Of a stretch of 64,000 nucleotides of DNA, positions 54,895-64,000 are shown piece after piece (position 1 is the first letter of the stretch; each line of letters starts with the position of its first letter). Source of the DNA: Actinernus sp. WN-2022 (lineage: Eukaryota; Cnidaria; Anthozoa; Actiniaria; Actinernidae). The notes beneath the pieces are model-generated. The model did no database searches and had not been told where the DNA came from. It saw nothing but the letters and a program-made list of their open reading frames with translations. The position numbers and the translations under genes are program-made. The DNA lies in assembly GCA_030867875.1 (NCBI GenBank), contig JAOWCC010001368.1:186001-250000 (forward strand), given 5' to 3'.

Positions 54895-56401
54895 CTGTAA
54901 GTTGTGAAAAGTGAGTCGGGTTCTGTGTTCGAAGCCCGATTAGCGTTAATCCATGATTAAATTCAAACCGTGGGATTCTGGTTCTCTTAGTAAAAGGTGT
55001 CGTATTCCAATCTACGATTATTACAAGGACGTGACTTTGTACAACTCATTCCTATCAAACAATACGTTTTAACCCAAAATCTCCACTCCTCAAGTTAATA
55101 ATTTAAACCAATCATTACCCGTAATCCTACATTAGCTTAATCGGGCTTAGAACAACTGGGCCCATGGTATTTTTTGGGGGTGTTAACCAAGTGAACCCAA
55201 ATTTGGTAATTCCAAGTCTGTGAGGAGGGGGTTGTTGATTTCTAATCCCAGTTAGATTTGGAGGAGGCACAATGATGCCACATATGGTAGGAGTAAGAAT
55301 ATTCTCTGGAATCGCCATTCGCAAAGAGATTTTGATTATGAAAAAATCTAAGCATTTTTTTAGGAGGGTGCTATGTAGTTTTCGGTGTAGCACACGAGTA
55401 TCTTTCCAATTCCTCTCGCCATAAAAAAAACAATTAAAGTACCATCATAACTTCCGAATCAATAACTTTATTTGAACAAAACCCATGTTATTTTGACATG
55501 TTAACAAACCTCGTTTCAAAATTAGGATATTTTTTGGCATGAATATAACTTTTAAAAATGTTTTGGAAAAGGGCTAAAGTGCCCATAAAATAGCTTAGTA
55601 ATAAACAACACAATGCCTAGAAGCAAACCATAGAGAGTTTAAGCATCGACGATGAGGACCATTACAAGTTGTCAGAAAAATATTTTCTGCGCATAGGTTT
55701 TGCACATGCCACATGGAGAAGTCGTAGTCGTGGCGCTTGTAGTACGAGTTTCTACCAAAACTGGTACTGTCCCAACGAGTTTACTGTTGAGGTATGTTCA
55801 CTAATTTTACATGAATTACTTCTTTAGTTTCATCGCTTTGTTTGTCCATAAAGTGTTTGGAAGATTTTGTTTTCATTTTGCAAGTACAGCTGAAGACAGA
55901 AATAATACTTTTTTCAATTTCGTATTCTCTCTGCTTAATGGGCGTTTTGCGATTATAACGTGCAAGTACGAGTACGGACTAAACTTGTACTCGTCGTGGG
56001 TGCTTAAGCTCCCTATTATGGTCACTTCGCCTTCTATGTTATACAACTGGACTCATTACTAGTATCACACTGCAATTCAAGGACGTATACATGTAAGTTG
56101 ATTTTACAAACTCTGTCACCAGATCGAAACTGCATGTTTTAGATAGTTACAAAATGTTTTTTTTTTTGGGTATTAGCAATAAAGCCAATTAAAGACTTGT
56201 ACATGTGGATTTTGATATAAGATCAGGAGAAACTTCCGTGTTGCTTTGTTCATTTACAGCTTTACTTCATCAGAAATGTCTGTTTTACATGTGTTCAGTA
56301 TTTTGCAGAGGATTTATATCAAAAGATTGGGACTAATAATTTCTTCCATAAAAATAACCCACGCTACAGCTATGTATACCATTGCAAAGGTGTCAGGTGC
56401 A
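54895..56401. other. Spacer between the two convergent transposon genes
   Basis: AT-rich. Apart from the possible exon at 55621-55791 I see nothing in it; short open frames on both strands look random. Confidence 0.4.
55621..55791 (+). other. Possible exon of a further transposon ORF
   Basis: Preceded by TGCCTAG and followed by GTATGT. One frame is open for 57 codons with protein-like composition, including SIDDEDHYKLSEKYFLRIGF and CSTSFYQNWYCPNEFTVE. No domain recognised and no partner exon found. Confidence 0.25.
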
Positions 56402-57694
56402 TTACACACAACCAAATCCGGGGGAGTTGAGCATACAGTACATAAACTCTTCTTTAAATGTATTATACCGTATTAATACTTCGCTAACTGGGAAATACAA
56501 TGTATTACTGCATGTGCTTACATGAATCTTACGGCCAGCATTATCATGATCAAAGACAATAGCTGGCTGTGGGGAGAAACCTAGAGGAGGAATATGTATG
56601 CTCCCTGTTATGAAGGCGACAACTGCTTCAAGTGATAGCTGCACCATTACCTGTTTCTGTTCACAAGGATTGTAAACAGAGCCACCAGCCAGACCTTGTT
56701 CAACATCTTCTAGAAGCTGATTCCAGTTGAACAAAATAGACTATCTACAATCTCTGCTGTTAATACATTGTTGGATACCTGCAGAACAGCCCTAGATTCA
56801 TCTTTATGGTTTCTCGAAACATCTAGTACACCAAAGGCTTTCAAGCCATCAATAAATTGATTCACCTCACAAAGGCTCTGAGCTATTGTGTAATGCATTG
56901 CAACAGTGTGTAAAAACTCTGACTTGTTTTCAAAGCTTACATTTGGCTTATAATAACCAATAGCATGGCTAAAACAGGTTATCACCTGGTTCTCAAATGC
57001 CTTTGCATCACTGATGCTAACCAACTGCTGCAGCTTAGATCTTATTGCCTTGTCAGGGACATTTTCAATGGAGCAATCCACATTCTTTAAATTTCCATTT
57101 AAGATGTAGTCAACAACTGGTGCACATAAAAATTGTGGGCCCACTGCTCCATTGATAATAGCTGAAGCACAACACAATCCATACATGTAGTATTCATTTC
57201 CTGCTACAGCTACTAAATTGTGAGCAAAAGCTTTACTCTCCTCCCCAACAAAAAGATGCGAAGAAAAAACTTCTTTGTGCAGTAAACAAGAGTTCCCTTT
57301 TGGGTCCCCCTTCATCTACTGCTGCCTCACCAACAAATTGAACTTTTACAAAGCCATTTTTTGAAATGTCTTTCCGCCTCTTTAGTTTAAGTTTGACATC
57401 TTGCCAGACAGCATTTCTCCGGACCTTAAACCTGAAATAAGATCCTTCTTCTGATGGCTTTAGCTTCTCATTGCACAGCTTTCCAAGATCTTCAGTAAGT
57501 GTTGTTTCAGGTTGAGGTTGTTCCACCACATCACTTCGAGAGATTTCAATGACATCTGAGTCTTCATTGTCTGAGTCATCTGAACTACAAACATTCAGTA
57601 TGTTTCCATATTGTTCATGAATATACATGTAGTCAAAACTACTAGATGGCTGGGCAGCTAATTCAACTTGTGATGGCTGAACTGCTGATTCAGA
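56402..57694 (-). pseudogene. HECT domain part (E3 ligase catalytic module), two frameshifts
   Basis: Block 1 (about 57691-57290, same frame as the RING but after the stop): acidic linker SSDDSDNEDSDVIE, then KVQFVGEAAVDEGGPKRE, the HECT N-lobe signature. Block 2 (next frame, to about 56745): SHLFVGEESKAFAHN, ASAIINGAVGPQFL. Block 3 (third frame, to stop 56402): VQLSLEAVVAFITGS, IPPLGF, HVSTCSNTLYFPV with the catalytic cysteine, and FKEEFMYCMLNSPGFGCV, the HECT C-terminus. The order and spacing are complete, so damage is limited to point events. Confidence 0.75.
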
Positions 57695-57949
57695 TTATAA
57701 TGGTGAAGGCATACCTTCTGTTTGGGTACTGTTAATTAAGACACACACTACTTCAGAGAACAATATCTCACAAGTAGGACATTTTGCACTCGACCCATCA
57801 GCATTTGTAAGCCACTCCTTGATGCACTCTTCATGAAAGACATCCTCACAATTGCATGGAGTTGCAGCACTGGTTGTAATTATCGTATCAAGGCAGATGC
57901 AGCACTCAGGAGCAGAAACCTGGTTGGTATCTCCTTTCTTCACACAAAC
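57695..57949 (-). CDS. RING-variant zinc finger segment (exon 2 start)
   Basis: 84 codons from the splice acceptor to TAA. C-x2-C (CCICLD), then CNCEDVFHEEC and CPTC give a C4HC3 order, as in RING-variant (RING-CH) fingers, which bind E2 ubiquitin-conjugating enzymes. Joined to exon 1 (216 codons from 60041) this would make an uninterrupted protein of about 300 residues, so a truncated RING protein could still be expressed. Confidence 0.7.
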   Translation of the reverse strand, partial: VCVKKGDTNQVSAPECCICLDTIITTSAATPCNCEDVFHEECIKEWLTNADGSSAKCPTCEILFSEVVCVLINSTQTEGMPSPL

Positions 57950-59393
57950 CTGAATTTTATGAACAAAAATTATAGAAAACATAAAGACCTAGTTTAGACA
58001 ATTTGATAATATAGCATGTGCCACTTACCAAACCCAGTCTGCTTAAAAATCAAACCCCTAGCTTCAACTACTCTGACAGTTCAGAAAGAGAGAAGACAAC
58101 TTGATATACATATACAGTAGCCTTTTAAAATGCCTAGCCTGATCTATAATTAACAGCAGCAGGGTTAGGCCAGATCACATTCAATGTTAAATGTCCACTG
58201 ATATTAGCTAATGAGTCTGTGGCAAATCCAGGGGAGTTTGGGGGGTTCAATTGAATCCCCCTTTCTCTCACTCCGTTTAAAGAAAACAAATAACTTGCCA
58301 ATGCTCTATTAAACCCTCCCTTTCGAACCCCCTCTCAGAGAATCCTGGATCCACCCCAGTGAGTGCAGACATAACAGAAAAGCCATTTAATGCACTTGGG
58401 AATACTGCACTTTTTTTCATCTGGACTTTTCAGAATTTTTCTAGACAAACCTATACAATTTTGTTGACAAAGTAAAGCTGGTAAATGAGATTTGCCATTC
58501 TCAACTTCAATATTTTCAACTTAATTGAAATTTTAAAAATCAGAACTGAACTATAGACTCCCTCACTCTGATTTTTATAGCAATAAAGAAGTTAAAGCTT
58601 AAGTCTGAAAAGTTGTTCTTTCCTTAAAAATGAATAAACACACACACAACAAAGTTTATTTAGTACAAAAAGTAAATCAAAATCAAAAAGTAAATCAAAA
58701 TAAATGCTGTCCAATTTAGCAAGTGTACAGATAACACAAGTATAAGTACTTGAGCAATAGTCTACCCCTGCCTCCCCACCCCTCCCAATCCAGATTGATA
58801 ACCTGTATGAATTATCAGAAATTTACCCTAAAGGCCAAACAGTACTAAATTAAACATTACTCAATTTTCCACACCTAATCTGCCTGTAAATACAATACAA
58901 TATTTTTCCTACATGTATGGGCCTTATTCACTAGTGAACCCTTAGGGTTATAATCACAATTATCAAAGTGGACTGCCTCAGGGCTGGGGATAAATCACGT
59001 ATTTGACACGTTTTTTCTGCCTTAAAATGTGTATTGTCTATTTTAATAAAAGTATTGTTATAGTGTAAGTTGTTGAATCCACAGGGGTTGGGTTTTTTCT
59101 GCCTTTTGCCATCAACATTTCCCCACTTTTTACTATTTGTTACTGCAAATTTTAAAATTTCCCACCATTCCCCTGGGGTGGGGGTTTACTTTGACTTATG
59201 TGCATTATCAGGCCCCTGGCCCTGGCAATACACAGCAAATGTATCGAGAAAGAAAGACTGAACTAAATTAAAAGATAGATCTACACTTTTGGAGTAAACC
59301 TAACGAAGTATCTGGGCTTCACCGATGGGCTTCGAAAACAATTTCTAACTACAGGTGTTGTTCTTTCATAATTACAACGGAATACTTAATTAC
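57950..59393 (-). other. Intron of the RING/HECT gene
   Basis: GT donor at 59393-59392 and AG acceptor at 57951-57950 on the minus strand. No coding sequence recognised inside; AT-rich with a short direct repeat (AAAAAGTAAATCAAAAT) near 58665-58700. Confidence 0.65.
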
Positions 59394-60041
59394 CATAGTG
59401 TGCTCCCTCAGTTGGTCCATTGGTAAGAATTCCATACAGGAATTGCACAACTCTTCCAGAACTGGTATGGCGCTCTCCCCATCCCGAGCTGCTTTTACAT
59501 TTCCAGGAAGATCAAATATACTCTGCTGAATGGGTCGTACATACACTCTTCCTTGACCAATAAATTGTGATATATAATCAACAGTGTTTCCATTGGGACC
59601 AGTAGGTCGAATGACTGTCAACGTTTTCTTCCCTGGTTCTGCGTACATTAGCTCAAAGCCTCCAGCCAACGACAGCCTTGGGTATGCCTCGACAAGTGCC
59701 GCGTGCAAATCTGTGTTTGCCCCATTGACAGGGAGAGTAATCTTTTTCTCTCCGAGATCCCTTAAGAAGAGCTCTCGCTTTTGCTGCACCGGTGGAATAT
59801 GATCTTGGTCTTTATCTCCTAAACAAACAAATTTCCTGGTTATGGTCTTCTCCTTTTTAGCCTTCTTTGATGCAGATCGATTCCTGGTCCTGGCTTCGAG
59901 ACTTGGACTTGGTGTAGTTCTCCTCGATCTCCGTTCCAAGCCATAGATGTGTGGAAAAAGGTTTTCCAGCTCAGTACTTCTAACTCTAAAGCTAGTGTGG
60001 CTACTAACGGATGGAGTGGGTGTCGTGGAGCTTGCTATCAT
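59394..60041 (-). CDS. Exon 1 of the RING/HECT gene
   Basis: 216 codons without interruption from ATG 60041. Residues 1-75 are basic and Ser/Thr-rich (RRSRRTTPSPSLEARTRNRS), likely disordered and possibly nuclear-localising. Residues 70-200 look folded: KFVCLGDKDQDHIPP, ITLPVNGANTDLHAALVEAY, GGFELMYAEPGKKTL, IGQGRVYVRPIQQSIFDLP. I recall the same kind of segment N-terminal to the HECT domain in G2E3-like animal proteins. Confidence 0.7.
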
Positions 60042-60261
60042 CCATGTTCTCCATGGCTTTCAAAGCTTCCGACAACAGATATCGTAGTTTGTTCTTCGAC
60101 GCCATGATTATACTAGCAATCAGAGCGCTCTTGTACCTGTAATCTGTTGGTTATCCAAGTGAAAATGGCGCGAAATAGGAGACTGCTGACCACGAAGAGT
60201 CGACGCCATCTTGGATTAGGCGCGCTAAGACGCCTGGGTATGAGGTTGGGAATGTCTGACA

Positions 60262-60700
60262 ATGACCTCTCGATATTCGGTGCCTAATAATGATGATTCC
60301 ATGCCTAATAATGATTCAATGCCTAATAATGATGAAGGTGTGCCTAATAATGATTCAATGCCTAATAATGATGATTGTTGCCTAATAATGATAAAGGTGT
60401 ACCTAATAATGATAAAGGTGTGCCTAATAATGATGATTCGGTGCCTAATAATGATTCAATGCCTAATAATTATGATTCAATGCCTAATAATGATAAAGGT
60501 GTGCCTAATAATGATGATTCGGTGCCTAATAATGATGAAGGTGTGCCTAATAATGATGATTGTATGCCTAATAATGATGATTCAATGCCTAATAATGATG
60601 ATTCGATGCCTAATAATGATGATTCGGTGCCTAATAACGATAATTCGATGCCTAATAATGATGATTTGGTGCCTAATAATAACGGCTCAGTATCTAATAA
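60262..60700 (+). repeat. Right subterminal minisatellite (mirror of the left array)
   Basis: About 23 units of TGCCTAATAATGATGATT(C/G)-type, 12-21 bp. Reads outward on plus as the left array does on minus, so the two form inverted arrays rather than direct copies. Confidence 0.85.
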
Positions 60701-60767
60701 CGACTTGATTAAAAAGAACGATCTGATGACTGATAAACAGTTAATTTTGGCGGGAATGGCACCCCAT
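60670..60767 (-). repeat. Right terminal inverted repeat of the 8-kb transposon
   Basis: Inverse of 52723-52820; ends GGCGGGAATGGCACCCCAT followed by AAGAAACT. Confidence 0.85.
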
Positions 60768-60916
60768 AAGAAACTTCCTTCGGCTCCAACAAGGGTGCCA
60801 GTTGAAATATCCTGAGCCTGTTGGAAGGCGTTTCCACGAATGAAGTTAAATAAAACATTAAGCTGTTTACATCTGAGAGATGGGACTCAAAATTTGAGAG
60901 AAATGTCCTCGTCTCC

Positions 60917-61098
60917 GCCATCTTGTTTTGACTGTGTTAAGTAAATAAATTAAGTGACCCGTACTGTCCCGCAGTGTCCCGAGCGATATCGAATCTGATT
61001 GGATGACCCTGTCACGTGTTGAGCCAACTCGAAACACCAAGAAAAAGCAACACTTGCGATTTCTGACTCGTGCCGAGGAAAGGCCTGGCCCGAGTAAT
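60917..61098 (+). repeat. Dispersed repeat ending in GGCCTGGCCCGAGTAAT (copy 3 of 3)
   Basis: GCCATCTTGTTTTGACTGTG, TCTGATTGGAT, CAACACTTGCGATTTCTGAC, AGGAAAGGCCTGGCCCGAGT. The most complete copy together with 9966-10136. Confidence 0.65.
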
Positions 61099-61139
61099 GA
61101 TCTCTAACCTGACAGACCTTTTGCAGGAAACAGCACGTG

Positions 61140-61350
61140 CTGATATAATTCTTCCGCGTTAACGAATGAAATGAACTCGTAATCCCGTTGGGAAAGGCGT
61201 TGTCATGAATGCGGCAAGCTATTTTTTAGAAAGATCGACAATTGATTGAAAGTGGAAAATAGCATTTACAAACAGCGGGTTTTTCTAATAACACTACCGA
61301 TCTCGTACTGAGTGCATTTTTGCTGTCCAGTACAACCACGTGATTGCATT
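61140..61350 (-). repeat. Uninterrupted copy of the old repeat broken at 4455-9190
   Basis: Reverse complement contains GGAATGCAATCACGTGG, GATCGGTAGTGTTATTAG, TGTTTGTAAATGCTATTTTC, TCGATCTTTCTAAAA and ACAACGCCTTTCCC in one continuous run. Serves as the empty-site reference for both insertions at the other locus. Confidence 0.6.
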
Positions 61351-61388
61351 CCTACGAATGGAATGCCGCTTCGGACAAGCTGCACGGG

Positions 61389-61454
61389 GTGCAATCGCTA
61401 GGGGCGTCACGCGTTCCAGGGTGCAATCGCTAGGGGCGTCACGCGTTCCAGGGG
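61389..61454 (+). repeat. Two tandem copies of a 32-bp sequence
   Basis: GTGCAATCGCTAGGGGCGTC followed by ACGCGTTCCAGG, repeated once exactly. Confidence 0.9.
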
Positions 61455-62125
61455 AGGTAACTCTTGACCAATCATGATTCAGATTTTAATTAGTTTTGTT
61501 TTTCTTTGTATAGAGTTTCATTGGATTGGCAGCCCAAAATTCCATATGCAAAATTAAGTGTCAAAACCAGCTCTTTCAAATTTCGCGCTCATACTTCGTT
61601 CTTGTTGCTAAACTGCAAACTTTACATCGTTTGAGGACAGAGAAAAGGGAGAATTTCTTTGAGGAAAAGAAACCAGCACAGAAGTGAAAAAGGACAAAGT
61701 AAGCTGAGCTGAGTATAGTCCTGACTGCTTAAAAACAGCTGTGAACCGTGGAAAATTGTAAGTTTTTGCCGGGTGTGTGTTTTGCACGTTGTAAACTCTC
61801 TTGTTCACTCTCAATATTTGCAGCCGTTCTATTATAAGTGTATAGTTTTCGATTCTACTGTACAGTAGTTCTCTTGGAGAAAGCGGAACTGTTTAGCAGC
61901 CACTATGGCAGCTTCAAAGCACAGAAAGACGGAGTTAAGAACATAAATTTGCACACGAGGCTGGCGTTGAAAATGGCCGTATAAGTTAAATAGCTACGAA
62001 AACTTCTCGATAGAACTGGATTCACAACTGAATATTTTTTGCTCTTTCCTTTTTATTCAAAACCTACCAACTCTATTTCTAATTGGTTATTTTTCGAGCA
62101 TTTTATGTTCTTGTTCTCGTTGCAG
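61455..62125. other. No recognisable gene
   Basis: No supported frame or repeat. A 13-codon ATG frame at about 61903 is too short to call. If the following exon is real, this may be its 5' region. Confidence 0.3.
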
Positions 62126-62221
62126 GTCCAAAGAAAGTAGAAGTGTATACGAGTATGTCTTCTGTCCGGTGGGAACAATTTAAGGCAGAAAGACCTTGCT
62201 ACCTCCAAACTCTCTCACAAG
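62126..62221 (+). other. Candidate internal exon
   Basis: Preceded by TTGTTCTCGTTGCAG and followed by CACAAG|GTGAGG, both consensus-like. 96 bp; one frame is open throughout (contains MSSVRWEQFKAERPC). No domain recognised. Confidence 0.35.
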
Positions 62222-62605
62222 GTGAGGAATTGTTATATCATTGGTATAGAATTGCAACCACATTAATAGCTATATACGTACTTTTAAGTGTTCCTACCAA
62301 TCGACAACCGAAGTCGGAATTTTGAAATACGGCTTTAGTAAAAAGTCTGAATGCTTAGTTTCCCTTTTTAATAGAGAAAATATTCTTACATGGTTGCATG
62401 ATACAGACAAAAAGATGATTCCTTATGCTGACATATTTTGACGAAGTGTTATACAGTACTGTTCTATAAACTTTGTTCTTGTATTATACAAGGCTCATTC
62501 TTTTTCGGCGTTTAAACAATGGGCAGACTAGTAAAATACACGTGTAGAAATTATTGAATTAGCTCTTTTTACCTCTTGTCACTCTTGAGACATCATCGTA
62601 GAACA

Positions 62606-62805
62606 CCGCATGCACACTAACCAAAAACCACCGCATGCACACTAACCAAAAACCACCGCATGCACACTAACCAAAAACCACCGCATGCACACTAACCAAA
62701 AACCACCGCATGCACACTAACCAAAAACCACCGCATGCACACTAACCAAAAACCACCGCATGCACACTAACCAAAAACCACCGCATGCACACTAACCAAA
62801 AACCA
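62606..62805 (+). repeat. 25-bp minisatellite, 8 copies
   Basis: Unit CCGCATGCACACTAACCAAA plus AACCA, repeated exactly eight times and followed by a partial CCGC. Confidence 0.95.
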
Positions 62806-62875
62806 CCGCTAAAAGTGCTGCGCTGAGTTTTAAAATCTTGATTTTAGGGAGCGATTGCAGAATACTGCGCTTCTC

Positions 62876-63066
62876 GGTTCATTAGTAATTCGGTTTCTCC
62901 AATTTTGATGCAAACTTAAAATCCTACCCACCGCTGATTTCAACCCCAAATCATTCACAGAACCACTCTAAATACACCTGAACTATAATGAACAATGTAG
63001 TGTAGTTTTCAAGTGTTATTTTAAATGATACAAATAAGCACTGTATTCTGCAGTTTAGCCGATTCA
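62876..63066 (+). repeat. Dispersed repeat, second copy of 9415-9595
   Basis: Same block order as the first copy, with an 8-bp insertion after TCCTACCCA. Confidence 0.6.
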
Positions 63067-63090
63067 GTATGATTGTATTGTCCGTTACAG

Positions 63091-63185
63091 GAAAAGAAAT
63101 GGAAGCTACAGGAAACCTGAAGGGATGGAGTTAAGATTGCAGTCTATGATGAAGACAACATTTATTTATACAAGACGGCCAAACA
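63091..63185 (+). other. Candidate exon following 62126-62221
   Basis: Preceded by GTCCGTTACAG and followed by CAAACA|GTGAGT. Joined to the previous candidate, the open frame continues only 15 codons to TAA, so the transcript, if real, may be noncoding or end there. Confidence 0.3.
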
Positions 63186-63189
63186 GTGA

Positions 63190-64000
63190 GTTTTTCTACA
63201 GAGGGTATATTTCAAACGAGGATGTTAATTTTTTTTATCGTTTCTAAAGCGTCGCAGAAGCATTTGGAATAGTTGTATGTCTTGATCGCCTTGTTTTATG
63301 GCTTTAAACTTACTAGACAATTTTGTTGAAATATTACAAAAACTATCGCTTCATGAAAAAATGACAACTATAATAATCAGGCTTTAAAGGTGGCCAACGA
63401 TGTTTAGTTTCTATACAATAAAATGTATTTTGCTGAACTGATTTGCTATCTTTCCTTCGTTTTAAATATCCCTCTGTTTTTAATGGGTACATTAGCTGGG
63501 GAAACCAACCGCGTTCCTAAACCGAATATGGAACTTCAACAGCAATCCTATTACGAAGGTCAAACTACCATTCGCTGGAAGTTCATTCTAGCAAATGGTA
63601 ACACATTAAATAAAATCAGACCTAGTTTAAGTGGGTCCTTGGAAGAACGGTTTAAAACCGAAGTTGGACCCAATTTATTTTTTAGAAGAAGCTGCCACCA
63701 ATTTTTTTGTTGTGGGTATAGGACCTTTTTTTTCCCGGATCAATCGGTCCGGTAGCTAAATTTTACGGATCAATGGGTCCGTTCGTTTAGAACTACGCTG
63801 GACATCGCTGGAGCATTTGGAGGACAAGGTTCCCTCCCCTCCCCTCAGTTTTTCTTAATCTTTGTTGAGAATTCTTGCCGGTTTAAACTAGTGCATAAGA
63901 ATTGAAATGGCATTTCTTCAAAGTCAAAGGAGTTTCAATGTTTTATTTCAACGGTACAACGGTGTACAATTAAATGCTAATGCTAATTTTCCAAATTAAG
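63190..64000. other. No recognisable gene
   Basis: An open frame at 63423-63755 on plus has no recognisable domain and runs into a short direct repeat (GGATCAATCGGTCCG / GGATCAATGGGTCCG near 63737-63782), so I do not call it. Confidence 0.3.

Larger units (their letters stand above)
56402..60105 (-). pseudogene. RING plus HECT ubiquitin-ligase-like gene carried by the transposon (damaged)
   Basis: Exon 1 ends at 59394 (ACTATG|GTAATT) and exon 2 starts at 57949 (TTCAG|GTTTGTGTG); both are phase 0 and join in frame across a 1,444-bp intron. Exon 1 begins at ATG 60041; another ATG at 60105 (MASKNKLRYLLSEALKAMEN) is in a different frame and may be the original start. Encoded order: Arg/Ser-rich region, a folded domain (KFVCLGDKDQD ... 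FELMYAEP ... GRVYVRPIQQS), RING-type zinc finger, acidic linker, HECT domain. This layout resembles G2E3-like proteins of fish and cnidarians. Damage: in-frame TAA at 57695-57697, a frameshift near 57290 and another near 56740. HECT transfers ubiquitin through a cysteine thioester; the cysteine (TCSNTLYFP, about 56511) is still present. Confidence 0.75.
52723..60767. mobile_element. 8,045-bp DNA transposon with transposase and RING/HECT cargo
   Basis: Ends ATGGGGTGCCATTCCCGCC (52723-) and its exact inverse (-60767), with inverted similarity for nearly 100 bp. AAGAAACT flanks both ends (52715-52722 and 60768-60775). The boundary could also be drawn one base out on each side (TATGGGG...CCCCATA) with a 6-bp duplication AGAAAC. 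Contents in order: minisatellite, transposase (plus), spacer with a possible exon, RING/HECT gene (minus), mirrored minisatellite. Superfamily: the integrase-like DDE with a 6-bp duplication would fit an IS3-like eukaryotic group (IS3EU); an 8-bp duplication would fit hAT, P, Merlin or Zisupton-type groups, whose transposases differ. I cannot decide without a search. Confidence 0.85.

Noticed and set aside
63423..63755. 110-codon plus-strand gene
   Set aside because: No recognisable domain, and the second half becomes Phe/Arg-rich and runs into a short direct repeat.

Overview
The window is animal (eukaryotic) nuclear DNA, AT-rich and almost entirely repetitive. The mix of elements (DIRS-type retroelement, two GIY-YIG retroelement remnants, a gag-only LTR element, CR1-like and L1/Tx1-like LINE remnants, tRNA-derived SINEs, many fold-back MITEs, and a DNA transposon carrying a RING/HECT ubiquitin-ligase gene) resembles what is seen in cnidarian genomes, stony corals in particular. 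That taxonomic call is an inference. No complete host gene was found. The only host coding piece I would name is the last exon of a monocarboxylate-transporter-like gene at the left edge (741-958). Two other places have exon-like segments with good splice sites (46570-46643 on minus; 62126-62221 and 63091-63185 on plus).

Layout. 1-1.8 kb: MCT-like terminal exon and its 3' region. 1.8-4.3 kb: a CR1-like LINE remnant split by a 1.6-kb TTAA-flanked transposon. 4.5-9.2 kb: an old repeat into which a 4.07-kb DIRS-type element (minus strand, split direct repeats) and a 311-bp MITE have inserted. 9.4-12.6 kb: SINE, LINE and GIY-YIG retroelement remnants, then a 100-N assembly gap. 12.7-33.8 kb: a satellite array of about 30 near-identical monomers in two lengths, 710 and 647 bp. 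Each monomer contains a long hairpin; the short form lacks the hairpin tip. 33.9-39.4 kb: a gag-only LTR retrotransposon (minus strand) with nearly identical LTRs, inserted in the anticodon-loop region of a tRNA-like sequence. 39.4-42.5 kb: Penelope-like and CR1-like remnants, the latter carrying a 490-bp TTAA MITE. 42.5-52.7 kb: MITEs, nested SINEs, an L1/Tx1-like LINE 3' end and short repeats.

52,723-60,767: a complete 8,045-bp DNA transposon with terminal inverted repeats, a perfect 8-bp target duplication, mirror-image minisatellite arrays just inside both ends, a DDE integrase-like transposase (plus strand, one frameshift), and a convergent two-exon RING plus HECT gene (minus strand, damaged by one stop and two frameshifts). 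60.8-64 kb: more dispersed repeats, a 25-bp minisatellite and the possible spliced transcript.

The transposon at 52.7-60.8 kb is the strongest candidate for an unusual genetic system: a transposase and a ubiquitin-ligase cargo between mirror-image, outward-reading tandem arrays. The hairpin satellite with its two length classes, the gag-only LTR element and the DIRS split-repeat architecture come next. I ran no database search or alignment program; all identities below are read by eye.
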